This document shows, piece by piece, positions 1 to 5,046 of a stretch of DNA of 6,290 bases. The stretch spans positions 1 through 6,290 of the forward strand of contig JANWKK010000041.1 in NCBI GenBank assembly GCA_025451425.1, given 5' to 3'. Source of the DNA: Gemmatimonadaceae bacterium. Lineage in GTDB: Bacteria > Gemmatimonadota > Gemmatimonadetes > Gemmatimonadales > Gemmatimonadaceae. Below the pieces are notes generated by a model. It saw nothing but the letters and a program-made list of their open reading frames with translations. It ran no database searches and was not told the DNA's origin. Both the position numbers and the translations under genes were made by a program. Each line of letters opens with the position of its first letter. Position 1 is the stretch's first letter.

Positions 1-1166
1 CGCTCTGGAGCAGCACGTTTGACGGTGAGTCGAGCGCGCTCGCGGAGATGCAGGACACGATTGCGCGTGCGATCACCGGCAAGCTTCGGCTGGCCGCTCC
101 AGTCGCACGATCAGCTGCCGCCTCCGCGGCCCACGCTCGCGGCAGCAGTGACATCGAGGCGTATGATCTCTTTCTGCGGGGGCGCTACGCGTTCGATCGC
201 CTCGACTTCATTCGGGCCAGCGAGCTCTTTCGTGCGGCCGTTGTGCGAGATCCACGATTCGCTCGCGCCGACGCATACCTCGCCATGTCGTACGCGAACA
301 CTCCCACGCTCGGCTCCGCATCGGGAGACTCGATGACCGGGTTGGCCCGCGCCACTGCGAGGCGCGCGCTAGCGCTCGACTCGACTGTCGCGGAGGCGTA
401 CGCCGCCGAATCATTCGCGCTGACAAACGAGTTGCGGCTTGCCGATGCGGTGATTCCGATGGAGAAGGCTGTGGCGCTCGATTCGAACGATGCGTACCTT
501 CTCTCGTCGTACGGCCTTGCTCTCGCGCAGATTGGACGAGTGCAGGAGGGGCTCGTGCAGGCGCGACGAGCGAGCGAGCGAGATCCCATGTCCGGAACCG
601 CGCATGGCCTGCTGTCATACTCGCTGGAACTGGCAGGACAGTATCCCGCGGCAATCTCGGAGCTGAGAGCCGCGCTCGATCTTGATCCCAAGAACGCGCT
701 CATGCACCAGGGACTCGGCTTTGTGTTCGCGTTCAACGGAATGCCTGATAGCGCGGTCGCGGCGTTCGAAACCGCGTACAGGATGGACCCCGGAGTCTGG
801 GGTGGCCGAAGCAATCTCATCTTCGGCTACGCGGCGGCGGGTCGATGGAACGATGCAGCACGGCAGCGCACGGCGAGTGAACACAAAGCAGCTGGCAACT
901 CACCCGAATACCATCGAATGATTGTCGATCTCGCGTACGGTGACGACGACGCGGCGATGACAGCGCTTGAACGTGGTGTGAAAGCGCGAGAGCCGCTGCT
1001 CGGATTGATGAGCATTCCCTGCGATCCACTGTTCGACCCTCTCAAACCGAGCCCGCGGTTCGAGGCTCTCATGCGCCGACTGGGAGCGCACGCATGCGCC
1101 GCAACAGGGAGATGGCCGATTGCCCGCCGGCAGGGCTACGGAGCTTCACGCACCGCATCCAACTAA
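1..1166 (+). CDS. TPR-repeat protein with TolB-like domain tail, 5'-truncated
   Basis: The frame is open from the first full codon (position 3) without a start, so the N-terminus lies outside the window and only 387 residues are seen. The first residues, LWSSTFDGESSALAEMQDTI, match the end of the TolB-like N-terminal domain that precedes TPR arrays in bacterial serine/threonine kinases and adenylate-cyclase-like regulators (family knowledge: W-S-x-x-(Y/F)-D, then a Q-D-x-I-A-x-A-I helix). After an Ala-rich linker comes AYDLFLRGRYAFDR (about residues 53-66), then at least five TPR-like helix pairs with the A-x-x-x-D-P/D-S spacing, for example VVRDPRFARADAYLA and LDLDPKNALMHQGLG. The repeats end with the usual DPLFDPLKPSPRFEAL motif at about residues 340-355. 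A kinase or DNA-binding domain may lie upstream but cannot be seen. The role is probably protein-protein interaction in signalling. The last 26 residues, after RRLG, are Arg/Ala-rich and lie beyond the usual family end, so the original stop may have been lost. It converges on the dehydrogenase-like gene. Confidence 0.85.
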   Translation, partial: LWSSTFDGESSALAEMQDTIARAITGKLRLAAPVARSAAASAAHARGSSDIEAYDLFLRGRYAFDRLDFIRASELFRAAVVRDPRFARADAYLAMSYANTPTLGSASGDSMTGLARATARRALALDSTVAEAYAAESFALTNELRLADAVIPMEKAVALDSNDAYLLSSYGLALAQIGRVQEGLVQARRASERDPMSGTAHGLLSYSLELAGQYPAAISELRAALDLDPKNALMHQGLGFVFAFNGMPDSAVAAFETAYRMDPGVWGGRSNLIFGYAAAGRWNDAARQRTASEHKAAGNSPEYHRMIVDLAYGDDDAAMTALERGVKAREPLLGLMSIPCDPLFDPLKPSPRFEALMRRLGAHACAATGRWPIARRQGYGASRTASN

Positions 1167-1172
1167 CCGCAT

Positions 1173-1408
1173 CAATAACGTCTTGATCGCGCGACGCTCA
1201 TCCATCGCTCGATAGCCCGCCGCCAGGACGCGTTGATTTCATCGCCTGTTGCATCGACTGCTGAGTTCCGACGCACTCCAGCATCGAGGCGGCGCCGATG
1301 TCACCAGTCATTTCCTTAAGGAATTTCGGATGCCGCGACGAGTGTGCCGTCAGCAAGCGGTACGCGCGCCAGCGGCGCCTGTGCGGCGGACATGAACTCA
1401 CCCTGCCC
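1173..1408 (-). pseudogene. Zinc-dependent alcohol dehydrogenase (MDR family) fossil in three pieces
   Basis: Three collinear minus-strand fragments resemble successive parts of one medium-chain Zn-dependent alcohol dehydrogenase. Piece A (about 1408-1316) reads GQGEF, then AQAPLARVPLADGTLVAASE and a stop at 1318-1316; this matches the catalytic-domain segment near (G/A)QAxxxRVPLADGTLV. Piece B (about 1323-1219) reads FLKEMTGDIGAASMLECVGT followed by QQSMQQAMKSTRPGG; this matches the Rossmann segment LTGGxGADxVLECVGTxxSMxQAxRxxRPGG. Piece C (about 1217-1173) reads GYRAMDERRAIKTLL, the usual C-terminus. A, B and C lie in three different minus frames, and B and C run on to stops at 1200-1198 and 1148-1146. 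From memory of the family, about 85-90 residues are missing between A and B and about 55 between B and C, and the whole N-terminal half is absent. The fossil starts directly downstream of the dehydrogenase-like stop on the same strand. It cannot encode a working enzyme. The assignment rests on recalled family motifs, not on a search. Confidence 0.8.
1312..1323. repeat. 12-bp perfect palindrome at a pseudogene junction
   Basis: TTCCTTAAGGAA is a perfect palindrome. It lies exactly where piece A of the alcohol dehydrogenase fossil ends in a stop and piece B begins in another frame, so it probably marks the deletion scar. It may be chance or a relic of the rearrangement. There is no sign that it is an active regulatory site. 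Confidence 0.4.
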
Positions 1409-1429
1409 CCAATCCGCCGCCAATCCGCC

Positions 1430-2650
1430 CTACTTCGGCGTGACTCTGAATAGCCCGCCCGTGCTCGTGTTCTCGATCATCCACAACGCGCCGTCCGGCG
1501 CGACCGCGACGTCGCGGATCTGGTGACCGAGATCCCAGCGTTCGGCAGCTGTAGCGCCGCCCTTGTTGTCGAACGTGATGCGGACGAGCGCCTTGGTGGA
1601 TAGACCGCAAACGAGCGCCGAGCCGTCCCACTGCGGGAACATCTTGCCGTTGTAGAACGTGAGGCTTCCCGGCGCGATGACTGGCACCCAATAGATGACC
1701 GGTTTGACCAGATCGGGGCGAGTATCGGGGTTGGGGATCGGCACGCCGTCATAGTTCACGCCGTATGAAACGAGCGGCCAGCCGTAGTTCTTGCCGCGCT
1801 CGATCAGGTTCAGCTCATCGCCGCCGCGCGGTCCATGCTCCATCTCCCACAGCCGGCCATCGGGTGCGAATGCGAGGCCGTAAGGTGTGCGGAAACCAGT
1901 CGCCCAGACTTCCGATGGTGTGCGGTTTGGTCCGGGAAACCGATATGTGAAAACAACGGGCGCGGTCTTCGCCAGTTCCGTGTTGCGCGGCGGGTTGATC
2001 ACGGGAAGCGTCGCCGCGCCAGTCTTGCCGGCTTCCGGGTTGCCGGGTGCTGGTTTGCCGTCGAGCGTCAGTCGCAGAATCTTGCCCAAGGGCGAGTTGG
2101 GATCCTGCGCCGGTGTCATGCGCTGCCGATCGCCGACGGTAAGGAACAGAAAATGTTTGTCGGGAGAGAACGCGACCGCAGCGCCAAACTGTCCCCCCTT
2201 GCCGCGTTCGGCATCGCGCCATATCACCTTGAGGCCGTTGAGACTCGCCGTGGTTTTCGTGATCGAAAGCTTGGCACGTGCCAACGCAAGGCTCGACCCG
2301 CTGTCGCCCGGCTCCGAATAGGTGAGGTAAACATTGTGGTCGGTCTTGTAGTGTGGTGACAGGTAGACGCCGAGCATGCCACCCTGTCCCTGTGCCAGAA
2401 CCGCCGGCACATTCTTTACTGGTGTCTTGTCACCCTGCTGGGTTACGAGCCAGAGTGGTCCGACTTTTTCGGTAATGAGCATTCGCCCATCGGGGAGAAA
2501 TGCTATGCGCCAAGGCAGGTTGAACGTTGCCACCTGCGTCATTGTGAACGGCAGGCTTGCCTCGGGCTTCTGCTCGCCCGCGTTGATCTGCGCTCCTGCC
2601 GTGGTGGATATGCATGTCAGAAGCAGTGCTGCGTTCGCGAACAGTTTCAT
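1430..2650 (-). CDS. Exported PQQ-dependent sugar dehydrogenase-like (GSDH family) beta-propeller
   Basis: This 406-residue protein belongs to the soluble glucose/sorbosone dehydrogenase (GSDH, YliI/Asd-like) six-bladed propeller family, whose members oxidise aldose sugars in the periplasm using PQQ and Ca2+. The chosen ATG (2650-2648) gives a clean signal peptide, MKLFANAALLLTCISTTAGA, with cleavage likely after AGA, and has a GAGAAA-type ribosome site a few bases upstream. In-frame ATG (2677) and TTG (2683) starts would add a polar extension. Family motifs in order are LPWRIAFLPDGRMLITEK (about 45-62), GQGGMLGVYLSP (88-99), LFLTVGDRQ (168-176), GFRTPYGLAFAPDG (252-265), EHGPRGGDELN (271-281, the Ca2+/PQQ loop), GKNYGWP (286-292), VPVIAPGSLTFY (322-333) and HQIRDVAVAPDGALW (376-390). 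The length is normal. The region that carries the catalytic His in characterised sGDH reads GGQFGAAVAF (152-161), with no His. The exact substrate, and even PQQ oxidation itself, is therefore unproven. No terminator follows; the gene runs into the alcohol dehydrogenase fossil. Confidence 0.9.
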   Translation of the reverse strand: MKLFANAALLLTCISTTAGAQINAGEQKPEASLPFTMTQVATFNLPWRIAFLPDGRMLITEKVGPLWLVTQQGDKTPVKNVPAVLAQGQGGMLGVYLSPHYKTDHNVYLTYSEPGDSGSSLALARAKLSITKTTASLNGLKVIWRDAERGKGGQFGAAVAFSPDKHFLFLTVGDRQRMTPAQDPNSPLGKILRLTLDGKPAPGNPEAGKTGAATLPVINPPRNTELAKTAPVVFTYRFPGPNRTPSEVWATGFRTPYGLAFAPDGRLWEMEHGPRGGDELNLIERGKNYGWPLVSYGVNYDGVPIPNPDTRPDLVKPVIYWVPVIAPGSLTFYNGKMFPQWDGSALVCGLSTKALVRITFDNKGGATAAERWDLGHQIRDVAVAPDGALWMIENTSTGGLFRVTPK

Positions 2651-2709
2651 CGGGTTTCTCGTTGAGTTCTGGGCCATGACCAAGATTACGTCATAAGTGC
2701 GGGATAACG

Positions 2710-2721
2710 CCAGATCTCTGG
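2710..2721. promoter_or_regulatory. Possible operator: CCAGA-TC-TCTGG dyad
   Basis: CCAGATCTCTGG has 5-bp inverted arms around a 2-base centre. It lies about 60 bp upstream of the dehydrogenase-like start and about 25 bp upstream of a +-strand -10-like hexamer, a sensible place for a site controlling divergent transcription. Only the symmetry and position support this, and such short dyads also occur by chance. Confidence 0.25.
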
Positions 2722-2745
2722 TCCAGCGCGACGAAGCGCGCGTGG

Positions 2746-2751
2746 TACAAT
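2746..2751 (+). promoter_or_regulatory. Possible -10 element (TACAAT) for a +-strand transcript
   Basis: TACAAT matches the sigma-70-type consensus TATAAT at five of six positions and lies in a locally AT-richer stretch. No TTGACA-like hexamer is found 16-18 bp upstream, so the promoter call is weak. It is listed because a convincing +-strand terminator ends at 3070, which implies that some +-strand transcript enters the region from upstream. Confidence 0.3.
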
Positions 2752-2800
2752 GTAATTCCTTCGGGTGTAATCTTAGCGGTCGCTTCTCCGCGCCAGGCCT

Positions 2801-2962
2801 ATGGCTTTAACCGTTTTGCTCCGAGGCATCAACATCGGGCGCTTCATGCAAGTTGTAGTCATCGACGCTTCTGTCGCGGCCGAGTGTTCAAAGTTGGTCA
2901 TAGTCGATAAGGCCAAAGAGAGTGCGGAATCTCCACGCACGCTTTGGAATTCCAGAGAGTAG
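2801..2962 (+). pseudogene. Short ORF with a DUF1697-like N-terminus, probably a remnant
   Basis: An ATG at 2801 opens a 53-codon frame. Its first 13 residues, MALTVLLRGINIG, look like the start of DUF1697 proteins (family pattern: a hydrophobic strand, then LLRG(I/V)N(V/I)G). The similarity stops there: the expected G-(H/N)-(K/R) residues and following helix are replaced by RFMQVVVIDASVAAECSKL, and the frame ends at 2962, far short of the usual 170-180 residues. I read it as an N-terminal scrap joined to unrelated sequence, or as a chance match. The upstream AGG is a weak ribosome site only about 4 bases from the ATG. The residues VVVIDASVA faintly recall the start of PIN-domain toxins, but nothing else supports that. 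This is a low-confidence call. Confidence 0.3.
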
Positions 2963-2970
2963 GTTTCAAC

Positions 2971-3070
2971 CCGCAAGAGATACTGATGCAACTCCGTCTG
3001 ACGGTCAGAGATGCATCTTGCGGCGTGCGTTTGCGTGAGCATTTTCTACTGCGTGGCCGCAGTGTTTTTT
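2971..3070 (+). other. Structured, terminated +-strand element (possible small RNA 3' end or leader)
   Basis: Three base-paired elements stack in 100 bases. CCGCAAGA (2971-2978) pairs perfectly with TCTTGCGG (3016-3023). Inside this lies TCTGA-CGG-TCAGA (2997-3009), a 5-bp hairpin with a triloop. AGATGCATCT (3009-3018) is a 10-bp palindrome that would compete with the outer stem. The intrinsic terminator at 3048-3070 follows. The enclosing 2684-3241 interval has no convincing full-length gene on either strand and is visibly poorer in G+C than its neighbours. With the TACAAT at 2746 this could be a transcript of about 310 nt. It does not resemble tRNA, SRP RNA or tmRNA, and I do not recognise a family. 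Confidence 0.25.
3048..3070 (+). terminator. Intrinsic (Rho-independent) terminator, + strand
   Basis: ACTGCG (3048-3053), loop TGGC and CGCAGT (3058-3063) form a perfect 6-bp stem with a tetraloop, followed one base later by six T residues (3065-3070). This is a standard intrinsic terminator layout in + orientation. It would separate transcription entering from 2684-3047 from the downstream leader ORF and propeller gene. Confidence 0.6.
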
Positions 3071-3162
3071 AAGCAGACGTTTGGAGTCCAATACGGTCTA
3101 GCCGGCACGGAGAAGTAGCCGCGCTGCAACGAGGCCGCCACCGCGCACAGGAGATCTCCGAG

Positions 3163-3234
3163 ATGATCAAGCCCATGTTCGTCGCAGCGTCGCTCGCGTG
3201 CTGCGCACCGGTCCCGGTGGCCAGCCGCCTGTGA
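3163..3234 (+). CDS. Short leader-like ORF (23 aa) with a strong ribosome site
   Basis: An ATG at 3163 has AGGAG (3149-3153) nine bases upstream, a better ribosome site than that of the gene that follows. The 23-residue product, starting MIKPMFVAASLACCAPVPVA, is hydrophobic and signal-peptide-like. Its TGA (3232-3234) is only 7 bases before the ATG of the propeller gene, which has no visible Shine-Dalgarno sequence. The layout suggests a leader whose translation is coupled to the next gene, or the stub of a decayed exported protein. I do not recognise the peptide and it may not be expressed. Confidence 0.3.
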   Translation: MIKPMFVAASLACCAPVPVASRL

Positions 3235-3241
3235 ACCAACC

Positions 3242-4483
3242 ATGACCCGCTGTTTGCCACTCGCGCTCGCCGCAGTAGCGGTCACCGCTCTCGCTTGTGC
3301 CCGGCACCCATCGCCAGACGTCAGTCCATCCGTGCGGCCGCCGGCTCGATATCTCTTCGCGTGGACCGGCGACGAAGATCGCAAGGACAGCGACTTTCTC
3401 GCTGTGATCGACCTGGCGCCGCATGGCGACCGGTACGGAACCATCGTAGCAACGACACCGGTCGGTGAGAACGGCACGTGGCCACACCACACGGAGCATG
3501 AACTGGGGCCGAGCGAGATGTTGTTCGCGAACGGATTCGCGGGCAATCGCAACTTTCTGTTCGACCTGCACGACCCGCTGCATCCGAAGGTGGTGGAACG
3601 ATTCGATGGCGTCGGCGGTCTGAGCTTTCTACACAGCTTCGTGCGACTTCCCAACGGCCACGTCCTGGCGACGTTCCAGGCGCACGGTCCGCACAACGAA
3701 GCTCCCGGTGGTATCGCCGAACTCGACGAACGAGGGCGAGTTGTCCGCTCGCGTTCCGCCGCCGATCCGACTGCGGACCAGACCGCGTTGCGCCCATACA
3801 GTCTTGCCGTCGTTCCGTCGCTCGACCGCGTTGTCGTCGCGCTCACGTACATGCCGGTTCCAAGCTGGCATCCGCTGCGCGGATCGATCGCGCATGACCA
3901 TGCGGGAAACCAGGTGCAGGTGTACCAGCTGTCCGATCTCACGCTACTCAAGACGATCAGGCTTCCGACTAACGACGGCCCGAACGAGCCGCGGGTGTTG
4001 CAGGACGGTCACACGGTGCTCGTGAATACCGGAGTTTGTCGCCTCTATCACGTCACTGGGCTCGACGGAACCAATCCGCAGTTGAAGCTGGTTCACAGTG
4101 AGGACCAACCTGGATGTGCGACGCCGGTGGTAGTCGGCAACTACTGGATACAAGCGAACGCCCCCACTCACTCCATCTTCTCGCTCGACGTTCGCGACCG
4201 TGCAAACGTCCGTAAAGTCTCGTCGGTCACGCTCGACGATCGTCAGCGTCCGCACTGGCTCGCGACCGACGGGTCGCGAATCGTAGTCGTCAACGAACCG
4301 GGGCCAACGGCGGAGCGTCGCATGTGGATGCTGCAGCTCGATCGTGCGACGGGAAGGCTCACGCTCGACAGTATGTTTCGCGATTCTGGATCGACACGGC
4401 CTGGAATCGCATTCGATCGCGCAAGCTGGCCGCACGGCGCGACGGGAGCCGCGGTCCCGCACGGTACAGTGTTCGGCTGGTAG
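3242..4483 (+). CDS. SBP56 (selenium-binding protein/methanethiol oxidase)-like lipoprotein beta-propeller
   Basis: This 413-residue protein begins MTRCLPLALAAVAVTALAC, a lipoprotein-type signal with a plausible lipobox (ALAC, Cys19). That predicts export and membrane anchoring. The body resembles the SELENBP1/SBP56 family, which includes copper-dependent methanethiol oxidases: SDFLAVIDLAPHGDRYG (about 50-66) matches the family's (D)YLATVDVDPxSxxY, PHHTEHE (81-87) matches its conserved His-His, and FLFDLHDPLHPKVV (105-118), FLHSFVRLPNGHVLATFQ (129-146), PGGIAELD (155-162) and RPHWLATDG (336-344) follow in family order. The Cys-containing segment found after the His pair in animal SELENBP1 (CSSC) is replaced by Cys-free sequence (LGPSEMLFANG), so selenium binding there is not expected. 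Several His residues remain as possible metal ligands. Substrate and reaction are unknown. The ATG has no clear ribosome site and follows a short ORF by 7 bases. The VOC gene begins 74 bases downstream on the same strand. Confidence 0.75.
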   Translation: MTRCLPLALAAVAVTALACARHPSPDVSPSVRPPARYLFAWTGDEDRKDSDFLAVIDLAPHGDRYGTIVATTPVGENGTWPHHTEHELGPSEMLFANGFAGNRNFLFDLHDPLHPKVVERFDGVGGLSFLHSFVRLPNGHVLATFQAHGPHNEAPGGIAELDERGRVVRSRSAADPTADQTALRPYSLAVVPSLDRVVVALTYMPVPSWHPLRGSIAHDHAGNQVQVYQLSDLTLLKTIRLPTNDGPNEPRVLQDGHTVLVNTGVCRLYHVTGLDGTNPQLKLVHSEDQPGCATPVVVGNYWIQANAPTHSIFSLDVRDRANVRKVSSVTLDDRQRPHWLATDGSRIVVVNEPGPTAERRMWMLQLDRATGRLTLDSMFRDSGSTRPGIAFDRASWPHGATGAAVPHGTVFGW

Positions 4484-4547
4484 AACGCATCACTCGGCTC
4501 AAGCGCAAACACGTAGAAGAAACGCAGGCCACCAACCACCGCACGTC

Positions 4548-4552
4548 GGAGG
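4548..4552 (+). promoter_or_regulatory. Ribosome binding site fixing the VOC gene start
   Basis: GGAGG lies five bases before the ATG at 4558. This decides the start, although the same frame is open much further upstream within the propeller gene's coding region. Confidence 0.75.
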
Positions 4553-4557
4553 TTCAC

Positions 4558-4944
4558 ATGAGGCGAGTCACTGGAATCGGCGGCATCTTTTTCAAGGCAA
4601 AGGATGCGCCGGCGCTGCAGGACTGGTACAAGCGTCATCTCGGCGTGGATGTCCAGCCGTGGGGCGGTGCCGCATTCGACTGGGTCGACGCGGATGGCAA
4701 GGTCACTGGCGGAACGACAGCCTGGTCAGTTTTTCCCGAGGGAGGCGATCAGTTTGCGCCGAGCAATGCATCGTTCATGGTCAACTACCGAGTTGAAGAC
4801 CTGTACGCGCTGGTCGCGGCGCTAAAAGCCGAAGGCTGCACCGTCCTCGACAAGATCGACGACTCCGAGTACGGCAAGTTTGCCTGGGTCATCGACCCAG
4901 AGGGCAATAAGATCGAACTGTGGCAACCGACCGCCGCTCAATGA
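4558..4944 (+). CDS. VOC-superfamily (glyoxalase/bleomycin-resistance-like) protein
   Basis: This 128-residue protein has the size and double beta-alpha-beta-beta-beta pattern of single-domain vicinal oxygen chelate proteins. Visible landmarks are VTGIGGIFFKAKDAPALQDW (4-23), YKRHLGVDV (24-32), GGTTAWSVFP (51-60), FMVNYRVEDL (73-82), a helix ending LKAEGC (89-94), YGKFAWVIDPEGNKIELW (105-122) and a short tail. The EGNKIELW ending carries the Glu (120) that is the usual last metal ligand of the fold. The first-strand ligand position, often His or Gln, is Gly/Ile here, so metal use is uncertain. It belongs to a common uncharacterised cytosolic subfamily; no substrate can be assigned. The good ribosome site, the 74-base gap and the absence of a hairpin between them suggest co-transcription with the propeller gene. 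A 7-bp hairpin follows at 4973-4991. Confidence 0.88.
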   Translation: MRRVTGIGGIFFKAKDAPALQDWYKRHLGVDVQPWGGAAFDWVDADGKVTGGTTAWSVFPEGGDQFAPSNASFMVNYRVEDLYALVAALKAEGCTVLDKIDDSEYGKFAWVIDPEGNKIELWQPTAAQ

Positions 4945-4972
4945 AATGCCGGCCGCCCTTTCAACTCCACCC

Positions 4973-4991
4973 GCCGGATGACCTATCCGGC
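4973..4991 (+). terminator. Possible terminator hairpin after the VOC gene
   Basis: GCCGGAT (4973-4979), loop GACCT and ATCCGGC (4985-4991) make a perfect 7-bp stem 28 bases after the VOC stop. No T run follows, so it is not a canonical intrinsic terminator. It could be a transcript-end stabiliser, a weak terminator, or a leader element of the peptidase gene. Confidence 0.4.
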
Positions 4992-5046
4992 AGTCGCCGA
5001 GCCGCGTAACTGACGGTGGAACGACCCGTGCAATGCTGTACGTCCA

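Noticed and set aside
185..820. 211-codon minus-strand ORF opposite the TPR gene
   Set aside because: A Ser/Arg/Ala-rich shadow frame; the + strand carries a convincing TPR array throughout.
1198..1401. 67-codon minus-strand ORF (GTG start) as an intact small protein
   Set aside because: Its C-terminal part is piece B of the alcohol dehydrogenase fossil and its N-terminal part is out-of-frame sequence of piece A, so it is not an independent gene.
1411..1429. Repeated CAATCCGCC units
   Set aside because: Only two to three imperfect short copies lie side by side; this is too little to call a tandem repeat or a phased array.
2780..2830. Integron attC-like core (GGTTAAAGCC on the minus strand)
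   Set aside because: The core does not match the GTTRRRY consensus and no partner core or integrase is seen.
2955..3030. tRNA-like T-arm GGTTTCAACC
   Set aside because: The sequence recalls a T-arm, but no acceptor, D or anticodon stems can be drawn around it and there is no CCA-like end at the right distance.
2773..3042. 89-codon minus-strand ORF starting MLTQTHAARC
   Set aside because: It has an ATG and a plausible length but no recognisable motif, no clear ribosome site, less GC-biased third positions than the neighbouring genes, and it overlaps the +-strand structured element and the DUF1697-like scrap. I could not support it as a gene.
3046..3951. 301-codon minus-strand ORF opposite the SBP56-like gene
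   Set aside because: Its composition (Arg/Ser/Gly/Thr-rich, no motifs) is that of a shadow of the GC-rich gene on the other strand, which has clear family blocks.
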